From Maritalea sp049801075 (GTDB lineage: Bacteria; Pseudomonadota; Alphaproteobacteria; Rhizobiales; Devosiaceae): 64,000 bases of DNA. Shown one piece after another: positions 17,220 to 25,314 of the stretch. A program made the translations under genes and the position numbers. The notes beneath the pieces are model-generated. The model searched no databases. It was not told where the DNA came from and saw only the letters and a list, made by a program, of their open reading frames with translations. The first letter of the stretch is position 1; each line of letters starts with the position of its first letter. The stretch is taken from the NCBI RefSeq assembly GCF_049801075.1, contig NZ_JBNAGG010000004.1:124001-188000 (forward strand). The letters run 5' to 3'.

Positions 17220-17240
17220 ATTTGCGGTTAACTTGCCATT

Positions 17241-17332
17241 ATCCAGCATGGTCTGGATCTAGCAGAGCGGTTTTTACACTCTGTTTGACGCCTCCCTGTT
17301 AACTTTGAGAGCCGCTTCGACGGCTCTTTTTT
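17241..17332 (+). ncRNA. Candidate small RNA with CCTCCC (anti-Shine-Dalgarno) motif
   Basis: Three consecutive hairpins. The first is ATCCAG / CTGGAT (17241-17258). The second is CAGAG / CTCTG (17263-17283). The third is the terminator AGAGCCG / CGGCTCT (17308-17327) with a T-run. CCTCCC at 17291-17296 lies in the unpaired stretch between hairpins two and three, where it could pair with ribosome binding sites. This resembles trans-acting alphaproteobacterial sRNAs such as EcpR1/CcnA in style; no homology is claimed. The 5' end is uncertain and could lie inside hairpin one if the CtrA-box promoter is used. Confidence 0.55.
17308..17332 (+). terminator. Rho-independent terminator of the candidate sRNA
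   Basis: Perfect 7-bp stem AGAGCCG / CGGCTCT with a six-base CTTCGA loop, followed by a T-run. It stands more than 150 bp after the amidase stop, which argues that it ends a separate short transcript rather than the amidase mRNA. Confidence 0.85.
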
Positions 17333-17388
17333 CTTTTTAGGGCTAGTTTTTTGGCTTCGGGTGCGGATTTGCCCGCATGCGGCCATGT

Positions 17389-17416
17389 TTGTTTGTTAAG
17401 GCTTTGGCTCTATAAT
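17389..17416 (+). promoter_or_regulatory. Predicted promoter of rcdA
   Basis: TTGTTT at 17389-17394, a 16-bp spacer, then TATAAT at 17411-17416, 43 bp before the GTG start. It is a good vegetative promoter match by eye. Confidence 0.5.
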
Positions 17417-17458
17417 GTGCAAACATCAATAACTGAGGAAATTTGAGGGACTGTCGGC

Positions 17459-17965
17459 GTGAGCGAGAATCAAAACGAGCAAGGCCCACAATCACTTGGC
17501 CCAAAATTGGTGGAAGCAGGTGGCTTTAGCCAGCTTTACCGCGAAGGTATGGCGCTGGTGGAAGAGGTTGCCAGCTATTTGGATGGCGACGGCCGCGCTG
17601 AATCAAAAACTCTTAGCCGCGACGCTGCCCTGCTTTATGCCAGCCAAAGCATGCAGCTCACTACACGTTTGATGCAATTGGCCAGTTGGTTGCTGTTGCG
17701 CCGTGCGGTGAAAGAGGGCGAAATCTCAATGGATGATGCGCGCAATGAAGATCGGCGTGTTGAGTTGAACGCCATGGCGATTGGCGATGAACATGTGGAT
17801 TGGGAACTGCTGCCCACACAAATGCACGACATGATTTTGCGGGCGAACGCGTTGCACAAACGCATATTGGCGCTAGATGCGATGGAGCGCGACGAGCAAA
17901 ATCAACCCACAGATAATGTGGTGGTCAATCAATTGGCGCGGCTTAAAGACGCTTTTCAGCGCTAG
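17459..17965 (+). CDS. rcdA: DUF1465 protein, RcdA-like protease adaptor
   Basis: 168 residues. Start is GTG 17459, preceded by GAGGGA. The core ASYLDGDGRAESKTLSRDAALLYASQSMQLTTRLMQLASWLLLRRAV is the DUF1465 signature of a helical bundle. Caulobacter RcdA belongs to this family; it links CpdR-primed ClpXP to substrates including CtrA. Whether this orthologue does the same is inference. It is followed by a strong bidirectional terminator and the convergent rpmE gene. The region upstream carries a CtrA-type box and a candidate sRNA. Confidence 0.82.
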   Translation: MSENQNEQGPQSLGPKLVEAGGFSQLYREGMALVEEVASYLDGDGRAESKTLSRDAALLYASQSMQLTTRLMQLASWLLLRRAVKEGEISMDDARNEDRRVELNAMAIGDEHVDWELLPTQMHDMILRANALHKRILALDAMERDEQNQPTDNVVVNQLARLKDAFQR

Positions 17966-17992
17966 ACATTCTATTTCGTTTTATCAAAACAC

Positions 17993-18021
17993 AAAAAACC
18001 CGGCGCGAAGGCCGGGTTTTT
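17993..18021. terminator. Bidirectional terminator between rcdA and rpmE
   Basis: Perfect stem AAAAACCCGGC / GCCGGGTTTTT with a GCGAAG loop. The A- and T-runs are part of the stem, so it can serve both convergent genes. Confidence 0.92.
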
Positions 18022-18045
18022 GATTTCAAAGTGAAATTTTGAGGC

Positions 18046-18267
18046 TTAGCCCAAAATGCCTTTGAATTTCTCTTTAAAGCGAGAAACGCGACCACCACGG
18101 TCCATCAACTGGCCAGAACCACCAGTCCATGCAGGGTGTGTTTTTGGATCGATGTCCAACTGCATTGTGTCGCCTTCAGAACCCCAAGTTGAACGGGTCT
18201 GATATTCAGTGCCATCAGTCATGACCACTTTGATCATGTGATAATCAGGATGAAGATCTTTTTTCAT
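18046..18267 (-). CDS. rpmE: 50S ribosomal protein L31
   Basis: 73 residues from ATG 18267 (MKKDLHPDYHMIKVVMTDGT); the frame to 18312 is not supported. Conserved STWGSEGDTMQLDIDPKTHPAWTGG and GRVSRFKEKF identify L31. It has no cysteines, so it is the zinc-free (C-minus) form usual in this order. Confidence 0.97.
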   Translation of the reverse strand: MKKDLHPDYHMIKVVMTDGTEYQTRSTWGSEGDTMQLDIDPKTHPAWTGGSGQLMDRGGRVSRFKEKFKGILG

Positions 18268-18491
18268 CTTTTGCTTACCTTCAAAAAGTGTAAAAGGCGA
18301 GCCAAGGCGCAATTCATGCCTTGCGCGACCCGCGAAATTCGTTTCGTTGCCGGGGTTCTATAACAAGATTGGACTGGGCGCAAGAGAGAGTTTACGCATT
18401 TGCGCAACAGGCGTACTGTTTCGAGCGCAACCTATTGATGTTCTGCCGGGCAATACCTATTTTGTCGGCACACCAACAACCGGATTATTAT

Positions 18492-20309
18492 ATGTCAGAG
18501 CAAAGCGCGGCACCAACCAAGCCGACCGATGAGCGTTTGAAACAAATTGTGCTTTCTGAGCGCAAAGCGGTCAAAGGCGTGAAGCCGCTGCGGGCCCTGC
18601 TGCCCTTTGTGTTGAACTATCCGGTGCGCTTGGGTCTTACTGCTTTGTTTTTGCTGGTCGCGGCCATTGCGTCACTCACCATTCCCTATTTGGCAGGTAA
18701 TGTGATTGATGAAGGATTTGTCACGCAAAATCTTGAAGTCATCAATCAATATTCTCTGGTGATCATCTCGGTTGCCGGTGTGATGGCTGTGGCATCTGCG
18801 GCGCGATTCTATTTTATTTCCGTCATCGGGATGCGCGTGATCACAGATATTCGCCGTGCGGTGTTCAAGCATTTGGTGGATTTGGACATTACGTTTTTTG
18901 ACACAAACCGCACAGGTGAGCTGATTTCGCGCATCACCAGCGATGTGGGCATTGTGCGCGGTGCACTCGATTCTGCACTGCCTGTGGTGTTGCGCTCCAG
19001 CGTGATGCTGTCGGGCGCCGTGTTGATGATGTTTATCACTTCACCTTATCTGGCGATGACGGTGATTATTGTGATCCCCGTTTTGGTTTTTCCTGTGGTG
19101 TGGCTCGGGCGCTATATCCGCAATTTGTCTCGTCGCCAGCAGGACAAGATTGCCGATCTCGCGGCTATGGCCACGGAAACTTTCGGGGCAATTAAAACCA
19201 TCAAGGCCTTCACCCAAGAAAAGCATCGCAATGAAGAATATGCAGGCTATGCCGAAGGCAGCTATCAATCGGAAGTGGCGCGGCTGCTGGTGCGCGCTGG
19301 CATGATTGCCTTCGTCATGTTTTTGACCGCTACAGCGCTTGTGGCGCTTGTGTGGGTGGGAACACAATTGGTGATCGCCGAGCAGATCACTGTGGGCGAG
19401 CTTAGCCAGTTTATGATTTACGCCATGATGGCGACGGGCACATTGACCGGGATTTCTGAGATTTTGGGCACGCTGCAAACAGTGGCTGGTGCCAGTGAGC
19501 GGATTACTGAAATTTTGGACACACACCCCACCATCGAAACGCCCGTTAAGCCTTTGGCTTTGCCCGAGCCTGCATTGGGCACGGTCACATTTGAGGATGT
19601 GGAATTCCGCTACCTTACCCGCCAGGATGAGCCCGTATTGAATGGCATCAATTTGGATGTGAAGTCGGGGGAAACTGTCGCGTTGGTCGGCGCGTCGGGC
19701 GCGGGCAAGTCGACCCTGTTTTCGCTATTGCAGCGCTTTTATGATGCATCTGCGGGTAGCGTAAAGGTCGATGGTGTCGATGTGCGTCAGGTGGGTTTTC
19801 AAAATCTGCGCCAGCGCTTTGCCTATGTAGAACAGGACTCTGTCATGTTCTCGGGCTCGATTGCCGACAATATTCGGTTTGGGAAGCCTGAGGCCAGTGA
19901 TGAAGAGGTGAAAGCAGCAGCGGAAGTGGCGCTGGTGGACGACTTTGTTTCTCGGCTTGAAGATGGCTACGATTCGATCGTTGGCGAGCGCGGGGTGATG
20001 TTGTCCGGTGGGCAAAAGCAGCGTGTGGCAATCGCACGTGCCTTGCTAAAAGATGCGCCAATTCTATTGCTAGATGAAGCCACGAGTGCGTTGGATGCTG
20101 AGAGCGAAACCAAAGTGCAAGCAGCGCTTGAACGGCTCATGGTTGGCCGCACCACTTTGGTGATCGCGCACCGTTTGGCCACCATCAAAAATGCCGACCG
20201 GATTGTGGTGATGGAAGGCGGCAAAGTGATCGATGAGGGAACACACGATCAACTGATCGCCAAGGGCGGCCGGTATGCGGAATTGGCAAAATTGCAGTTT
20301 CAACAATAG
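18492..20309 (+). CDS. ABC exporter, fused permease and ATPase
   Basis: 605 residues from ATG 18492 (MSEQSAAPTKPTDERLKQ); the longer frame from 18321 has no membrane or family match. Six membrane helices fill residues ~40-330. The ATPase follows with Walker A GASGAGKST, a Q-loop, signature LSGGQKQRVAIARALL, Walker B ILLLDEATSALD and switch histidine VIAHRL. This is the MsbA/multidrug half-transporter type and would act as a homodimer. The substrate is not evident; lipid or hydrophobic drug export is typical. Neighbour of rpmE, as in related genomes. Confidence 0.95.
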   Translation: MSEQSAAPTKPTDERLKQIVLSERKAVKGVKPLRALLPFVLNYPVRLGLTALFLLVAAIASLTIPYLAGNVIDEGFVTQNLEVINQYSLVIISVAGVMAVASAARFYFISVIGMRVITDIRRAVFKHLVDLDITFFDTNRTGELISRITSDVGIVRGALDSALPVVLRSSVMLSGAVLMMFITSPYLAMTVIIVIPVLVFPVVWLGRYIRNLSRRQQDKIADLAAMATETFGAIKTIKAFTQEKHRNEEYAGYAEGSYQSEVARLLVRAGMIAFVMFLTATALVALVWVGTQLVIAEQITVGELSQFMIYAMMATGTLTGISEILGTLQTVAGASERITEILDTHPTIETPVKPLALPEPALGTVTFEDVEFRYLTRQDEPVLNGINLDVKSGETVALVGASGAGKSTLFSLLQRFYDASAGSVKVDGVDVRQVGFQNLRQRFAYVEQDSVMFSGSIADNIRFGKPEASDEEVKAAAEVALVDDFVSRLEDGYDSIVGERGVMLSGGQKQRVAIARALLKDAPILLLDEATSALDAESETKVQAALERLMVGRTTLVIAHRLATIKNADRIVVMEGGKVIDEGTHDQLIAKGGRYAELAKLQFQQ

Positions 20310-20468
20310 ATTTTTTCAGCCAACGCGCTTCTGAGTTCACTTCGCTTCAATGCCGGGCCAGAACCGGCGGTCCATGCAGCTTTTGACGTTTTGCCGTTCT
20401 TTAATGGCTTCGTGGACCAACGGATCAAGTCCGGTGGTGGCGGTATTTGTGTCTCAGCGGCTGAGCGT

Positions 20469-21491
20469 TTAGTTTGTCAGCTTAAATTCGATACGGCGGT
20501 TGCGGCGGTAGGCTTCTTCTGTGTCGCCATCTTCGATTGGCTGGAATTCACCAAAGCCTGCGGCAACCAGCCGTTGGGGCGAGATGCCTTGATCCACCAA
20601 ATATTTCGCAACGGATATGGCGCGGCTGGCGGATAGTTCCCAGTTTGAGGGGAAGCGTGGCGTGTTGATGGGGCGTTTGTCGGTGTGGCCGCCAATTTGC
20701 AGAACCCACGGAATTTCAGGTGGGATTTCCCCTTCTAGTTCTTTGATCGCGTCGGCAAGTGCGTCTAGGTCATCTAAGCCAGCATTCGCAACGTCGGCGC
20801 TGCCGGCGCTAAACAGCACTTCTGATTGGAAGACAAAGCGGTCGCCTTCGATCCTGATGTCGCTGCGGTCGGCAAGAATTTCGCGCAATCTGCCGAAAAA
20901 GTCTGACCGATAGCGAGATAGGTCTTGCACCCGTTGAGCCAAGGCTAAGTTGAGGCGGCGACCCAAATCTGAAATGCGGGTGCGGCTTTCAACATCGCGT
21001 TGTTCGCTGGCTTCAAGTGCTTGTTCAAGCGCGGCAATCTGCGACCGCAATGCGGATAATTGCTGGTTTAGTAGAGCCACTTGGGCCGCGGCTTCATCGC
21101 TGATTTCGCGTTCTTCTGCCAAGTCACTGGTTAGTGCGGCAATGCGATCATCTTTATCAGAAACGCCTGCGCCTAAGCCCGCTAATTGTGATTGCAGCTG
21201 GTCGCGTTCACTCTCTGCGCCAGCCAATGTGGCAGACAAAGAGGCGATGGTCGTTTCAAGATCATCATTATTGGCGCGCTCTAGTTGCAGCAATTCGGTC
21301 AGCTCAGCGATTTGCGAATTAAGGCGCGTAAGGGCGGAATCTTTGCCCAAAATCTCTTGGCTGAGGAAAAACTGCGCAAGCATAAAGACGGACAAGAGGA
21401 AGATAATGACCAGCAAGAGGCTCGCCATGGCATCCACAAAGCCGGGCCAATAATCTTGTCGCGCTTGGCGGCGAGAGCGGGAAAGAGCCAT
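20469..21491 (-). CDS. OmpA/MotB-like peptidoglycan-binding protein with coiled coil
   Basis: 340 residues. One N-terminal membrane helix (DAMASLLLVIIFLLSVFMLAQF, ~20-41) follows a basic cytoplasmic start. A long coiled coil spans about residues 45-190. The OmpA-like domain (~200-340) contains LFSAGSADVANAGLDDL and the binding loop GGHTDKRPINTPRFPSNWELSASRA, ending RRIEFKLTN. The architecture is that of a stator B subunit (MotB/PomB-like), and the partner gene immediately upstream is the A-type subunit. Flagellar genes are absent, so an envelope or gliding-type energy-coupling role is possible. Confidence 0.88.
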   Translation of the reverse strand: MALSRSRRQARQDYWPGFVDAMASLLLVIIFLLSVFMLAQFFLSQEILGKDSALTRLNSQIAELTELLQLERANNDDLETTIASLSATLAGAESERDQLQSQLAGLGAGVSDKDDRIAALTSDLAEEREISDEAAAQVALLNQQLSALRSQIAALEQALEASEQRDVESRTRISDLGRRLNLALAQRVQDLSRYRSDFFGRLREILADRSDIRIEGDRFVFQSEVLFSAGSADVANAGLDDLDALADAIKELEGEIPPEIPWVLQIGGHTDKRPINTPRFPSNWELSASRAISVAKYLVDQGISPQRLVAAGFGEFQPIEDGDTEEAYRRNRRIEFKLTN

Positions 21492-22511
21492 TTATTCGTC
21501 CCCTTTGCCCTTATCTTTTCTGCCAGATTGCTCATCGTCTACAGATTGCAGCAGGGCATCGACCAATTTGCGCATTTGCGCGTTGTTTTCGGCTTGGTCG
21601 TCAATATGGCTGCGCAGATCTTCTTGCTGTGTGCGGATAAGTTTGGTGAGGCCGTCTAACCCGTGCGCCAGCTCCGCCATGGCGCGGATTGCATTTTGCG
21701 ACGAAGATGAGTTTTGCATTGTGGCGCCCAATTGTTCCACCATCGCTTGCATGCTGGTGCCATCAACACCCATCTGATTGGCCTGCATTTGGGTCATTGG
21801 GTGGTCGAGTTCTGTCATGGAAGACATCCAGTCTTCCAGATCAGTATAGAAAGCGTTCTGCGCTTGGCTCGCTTGCAAGTCTAGGAAGCCCAATATCAAT
21901 GAGCCACTCAAACCAAATAGGGATGATGCAAAGGCGGTGCCCATGCCGGAAAGGGGGGCTTCGAGCCCATCTTTGAGGTTTGAAAACAGATTGCCCGAAT
22001 CATTGTTGGTGACGTCGAGGGACGCGATCACATCGCCCACTGAGCTCACGGTTTGTAGCAAGCCGTAGAAGGTGCCCAATAGGCCGAGAAAGACGAGGAG
22101 GCCAGTAAGATAGCGTGACGTGTCTTTCGCTTCGTCCAGACGGTTGCCCACTGAATCGAGGATCGAGCGCATGGAGGCTGGCGTGATAACGGTTTCGCCC
22201 AGTTGATCGCGCAAAATGGCGGCCACTGGCATCAACAATCGGGGTTGGCTGGAGTTGGGATTGCCGTCCTGCAATCCATTGACCCAGTTTACCTCTGAGA
22301 AGAGCCTGATCACTTGAATAAAGCTCAGCACAATGCCGACCACAAGTGCGCCCAAAATCACCAAATTGATGAAGGGGTTTGACCAGAACGCCTCAGTCAA
22401 TTGCGGGGCGAGAATGATCGCGATCATCGCTACGATGATCAGGAAGATGATCATCTTGATCAGATAGATAGTTGGGCTGGATAGACGATAAGGATCGTAA
22501 GACGGTGCCAT
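21492..22511 (-). CDS. MotA/TolQ/ExbB-type proton channel protein
   Basis: 339 residues, longer than typical TolQ. Hydrophobic helices lie near residues 15-33, 43-66, 141-165 and 195-215, with the family stretch LTGLLVFLGLLGTFYGLLQTVSSVG and GMGTAFASSLFGLSGSLILGFLDLQ. The C-terminal ~90 residues are hydrophilic and helical. Its stop directly abuts the start of the OmpA/MotB-like gene, so the two form an operon and presumably a complex. A strong promoter lies upstream at 22560-22588. Confidence 0.87.
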   Translation of the reverse strand: MAPSYDPYRLSSPTIYLIKMIIFLIIVAMIAIILAPQLTEAFWSNPFINLVILGALVVGIVLSFIQVIRLFSEVNWVNGLQDGNPNSSQPRLLMPVAAILRDQLGETVITPASMRSILDSVGNRLDEAKDTSRYLTGLLVFLGLLGTFYGLLQTVSSVGDVIASLDVTNNDSGNLFSNLKDGLEAPLSGMGTAFASSLFGLSGSLILGFLDLQASQAQNAFYTDLEDWMSSMTELDHPMTQMQANQMGVDGTSMQAMVEQLGATMQNSSSSQNAIRAMAELAHGLDGLTKLIRTQQEDLRSHIDDQAENNAQMRKLVDALLQSVDDEQSGRKDKGKGDE

Positions 22512-22559
22512 ACTTGAAAAATTCCCTCTTCCCCGAAAGTGCGAACCACTTGGGACGCG

Positions 22560-22588
22560 ATTCTAGAGAGTGTACTCCCGCGTGACAA
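22560..22588 (-). promoter_or_regulatory. Predicted promoter of the MotA/MotB-like operon, overlapping a GANTC site
   Basis: On the minus strand TTGTCA (22583-22588), a 17-bp spacer and TAGAAT (22560-22565) form a near-consensus promoter about 50 bp before the start codon. A GANTC site at 22559-22563 overlaps the -10 hexamer, so its methylation state could affect transcription (inference). Confidence 0.55.
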
Positions 22589-22689
22589 TACAAAATTGTC
22601 CTCGGACTTGGATGGACCAATTCCGATGGCGCAAAGCGGTAGCGATGCGTCAGGCAGTTTCGCTGCGAACTATGGCAAGGATATGAAGT

Positions 22690-23487
22690 CTAGGACTGTA
22701 CCGTTTTGAGGGCTTTGCGCATTTGTGTGTGCAATTTCTCATTGGCAGCCAAAATGGTCCCACTTTCGGGTTTGGCATCCTTATTGTTGAGATCTGTCAC
22801 CAAACCGCCAGCTTCGCGCACCATCAACATGCCCGCAGCAATGTCCCAAGGCGCAAGGTCACGTTCCCACATAGCATCAAAGCGACCCGCAGCGACATAG
22901 GCGAGATCTAGTGCTGCCGAACCCGTGCGGCGCACACCGGAAGACGCTGCATTGATGGCAGAAACTTCAGAAATGGTGGTGGCATCGTTTCTGGCGTTTG
23001 TTGTTTGCTTAATGCCCGTTACGGCAACGGCATCAGCCAAGTGCACGCGGCCAGATACGCGCAAGCGGCGATTGTTCAAAAAGGCGCCTTTGCCCCGTTC
23101 TGCGGTGAACAATTCATCGGTGATAGGATTGTAAATCACCCCACCGACCAATTGGCCATTGCGTTCTAGGCCGATTGAAACGGCAAACATTGGGATCGAG
23201 TGCAAGAAGTTGGTGGTGCCATCTAGCGGGTCAATAATCCAGCGGTGTTGGCCATCGGTGCCTTTAACTTCGCCAGATTCTTCCATCAAGAACGAATAGC
23301 TTGGCCGCGATTTGAGCAGCTCTTCATAAATGGCTTTTTCTGCACGTTTATCGGCAGCGGACACGAAGTCCGCTGGGCCTTTGCGCGAAACTTGCAGGTT
23401 TTCCACCTCGCCAAAGTCGCGCTTGAGTGACCGGGCCGCTTTGCGGGCGGCGGCGGTCATAATGGTGAGAAGTGCAGATTGAGCCAT
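22690..23487 (-). CDS. Inositol-1-monophosphatase family protein (SuhB-like)
   Basis: 265 residues, standard length. Metal-binding motifs are complete: MEES (E69/E70), IDPLDGTTNF (D86, D89) and the C-terminal APWDIAAGMLMVREAGG with the third metal aspartate. The family hydrolyses inositol or other small sugar phosphates; in bacteria the SuhB branch also affects ribosomal RNA transcription. It lies directly downstream of efp on the same strand (12 bp gap), so it is probably co-transcribed. Confidence 0.93.
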   Translation of the reverse strand: MAQSALLTIMTAAARKAARSLKRDFGEVENLQVSRKGPADFVSAADKRAEKAIYEELLKSRPSYSFLMEESGEVKGTDGQHRWIIDPLDGTTNFLHSIPMFAVSIGLERNGQLVGGVIYNPITDELFTAERGKGAFLNNRRLRVSGRVHLADAVAVTGIKQTTNARNDATTISEVSAINAASSGVRRTGSAALDLAYVAAGRFDAMWERDLAPWDIAAGMLMVREAGGLVTDLNNKDAKPESGTILAANEKLHTQMRKALKTVQS

Positions 23488-23499
23488 TTGAGAACTGTC

Positions 23500-24063
23500 C
23501 TAGTCGGCGCGTTTTGAGTAGGTGATTTCGTTGGTGTCGACCACGATTTTTTCGTCTTGACCAATAAAAGGCGGCACCATCACTTTAATGCCATTTTCCA
23601 AAACAGCGGGCTTGAAAGAATTTGCTGCGGTTTGGCCCTTGATCACAGGCTCAGTCTCCGTCACAGCAAGGGTCACAAATTGCGGCAAGGAAATGCCCAA
23701 TGGCTTGCCCTCATGGCTTTCCACGGTCACGTTCATGCCATCTTGCAAAAAGTCTGCACGATCGCCAACGAAATCGGCGGGCAGCTCTAGCTGTTCGTAA
23801 GATTCATTGTCCATAAAGACCAGCATGTCGCCTTGAGTGTAAAGGAACTGATATTCCTTTTGCTCTAAGCGCACTTTTTCAACTGTTTCAGCCGCGCGGA
23901 ACCGTTCGTTCAGCTTGGTGCCAGAAACGATGTCTTTAAGCTCAACTTGGGCAAATGCGCCGCCTTTACCTGGCTTTACGCTTTGCACTTTTACCGCCAC
24001 CCACAACGCGCCTTTATGCTGAATCACGTTACCGGGGCGAATTTCATTGCCATTGAGTTTCAT
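23500..24063 (-). CDS. efp: Elongation factor P
   Basis: 187 residues from ATG 24063 (MKLNGNEIRPGNVIQHKGALW); the frame to 24177 is not supported. Three beta-barrel domains with VKPGKGGAFAQVELK carrying the modifiable lysine (GKGGA), and the C-terminal VMVPPFIGQDEKIVVDTNE signature. EF-P relieves ribosome stalling at proline runs; TolA in this window is strongly proline-rich, with many isolated and a few paired prolines. Confidence 0.97.
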   Translation of the reverse strand: MKLNGNEIRPGNVIQHKGALWVAVKVQSVKPGKGGAFAQVELKDIVSGTKLNERFRAAETVEKVRLEQKEYQFLYTQGDMLVFMDNESYEQLELPADFVGDRADFLQDGMNVTVESHEGKPLGISLPQFVTLAVTETEPVIKGQTAANSFKPAVLENGIKVMVPPFIGQDEKIVVDTNEITYSKRAD

Positions 24064-24210
24064 GGATATGCCTTTGACAGATTGATTATCGCGCCTTGAT
24101 CCCCTCGGTGGGCCAGGCGCCATCGAAAAACATTGGTGTGCCTTTTGCCTTAGAATTGGCTGAAGTGCAAGTGGCAAAGCCGTTTGCGGACTATTTGAGG
24201 GGCAAAATGC

Positions 24211-25314
24211 TTAATTGCTGGTGGGTTCTTGTGTTGGAACCTCGGGCCAAATCTTGGCCCATTCCTCACCTTGTGCGATTTCATCTGTGTTCGCTGTGGC
24301 CAATAAACTGTTCAAGGTTTCATCATTAAGTCCTTGGCGACGCGCGAGGGCGCGCCATTTTGCGGCTTCAATAATGTTTTTTTCGGTGCCTTCGCCCACA
24401 GCATGTAGGCGCCCTAGCCGGGCCTGGGCCACCGGGTTGCCGCGTTCCGCCGCGCGTTCATACCACAAAAATGCTGTTTCATAGTCGAGCGGCACGCCCT
24501 TGCCCAGTGTCAGCAGTGTTGCATATTCGATTTGCGCGGCGATGAGGCCTTGGCTGGCTGCGGCACCGATCAAATCTGCGCCGCGCTGCGGATCAGGCTC
24601 AACGCCTGCACCTTCCATCACCATAATGCCCAAATCATATTGGGCTTCGGGCAATCCTTGGTCAGCGCCTTCTTTTAGCAATTGTGCTGCTAGGGATAGG
24701 TTTGGCTCCACATAGCGGCCCTCAATATGCAGTTGCGCCAGATTATATTTTGCTTCCAGTAAACCTGCGTCGGCTGCTTTTTTGATGAGCGTGGCGGCCT
24801 TTTGGCGATCTTGCGCCACGCCTTCACCTTTTTGATAGAGCAGCCCGAGCTGAAATGCCGCATGGGAATCGCCGTTATTGGCGGCAATCTCATACCAGCC
24901 TGCGGCGCGCTCCAAGTTCACATCAACGCCCAACCCATTGGCATAAATTTCTGCAATAAGGGTTTGCGCTGCCGCATCATCGTCTTTGGCGCGCTCAAGG
25001 GCGATGGCGAGTGCCGTGAGATACATGCCCCGCTGAAATGCGCCATAGGCTTCGTCAATCGGTCCGGTTTCTTCAGCCGTCTCAGATTCATTATCCGCTG
25101 GCGCAGCATCTTCTTCTGGTGTCTCGGCCTCACCTTGCGGGGCGGCGTTATCACCATCGTCCTGCGGCTCAGGGCTTTCTGCCTCCTCCGGGGAGGCAAC
25201 GCTCTCAGGCTCAGGCTTTGTTGGTGGCGAAACGCTTTCTTGCGCCACCAGCGGCGTCGCCATCAACGCGCTCAATGTGAGGATCAAAAAAAAGTTGAAG
25301 GGTTTCGCCAGCAT
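24211..25314 (-). CDS. Secreted Sel1-repeat (tetratricopeptide-like) protein
   Basis: 367 residues. N-terminal signal peptide (FNFFLILTLSALMATPLVAQ, cleaved about residue 25), then an acidic proline/glutamate-rich linker to ~residue 90. At least six Sel1 repeats of ~36 residues follow (AAGWYEIAANNGDSHAAFQLG, AATLIKKAADAGLLEAKYNLA, AAQLLKEGADQGLPEAQYDLG and so on). Sel1 proteins act as protein-binding scaffolds, often in envelope signalling; the client is unknown. The ATG overlaps the stop of the upstream ThiE-like gene by one base (TAATG), so the pair is translationally coupled. Confidence 0.88.
   Translation of the reverse strand: MLAKPFNFFLILTLSALMATPLVAQESVSPPTKPEPESVASPEEAESPEPQDDGDNAAPQGEAETPEEDAAPADNESETAEETGPIDEAYGAFQRGMYLTALAIALERAKDDDAAAQTLIAEIYANGLGVDVNLERAAGWYEIAANNGDSHAAFQLGLLYQKGEGVAQDRQKAATLIKKAADAGLLEAKYNLAQLHIEGRYVEPNLSLAAQLLKEGADQGLPEAQYDLGIMVMEGAGVEPDPQRGADLIGAAASQGLIAAQIEYATLLTLGKGVPLDYETAFLWYERAAERGNPVAQARLGRLHAVGEGTEKNIIEAAKWRALARRQGLNDETLNSLLATANTDEIAQGEEWAKIWPEVPTQEPTSN

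Larger units (their letters stand above)
17149..17458. other. 310-bp intergenic region with CtrA-type box, candidate sRNA and rcdA promoter
   Basis: No open reading frame is supported. In order it contains a GANTC site (17195), a perfect TTAA-N7-TTAA box (17203-17217), three hairpins with a CCTCCC motif ending in a T-run (17241-17332), and a promoter-like sequence for rcdA (17389-17416). Each is listed separately. Confidence 0.7.

Noticed and set aside
18321..18491. N-terminal extension of the ABC exporter by 57 residues
   Set aside because: The extension has no family similarity and covers the likely promoter; MSEQS at 18492 fits the family start.
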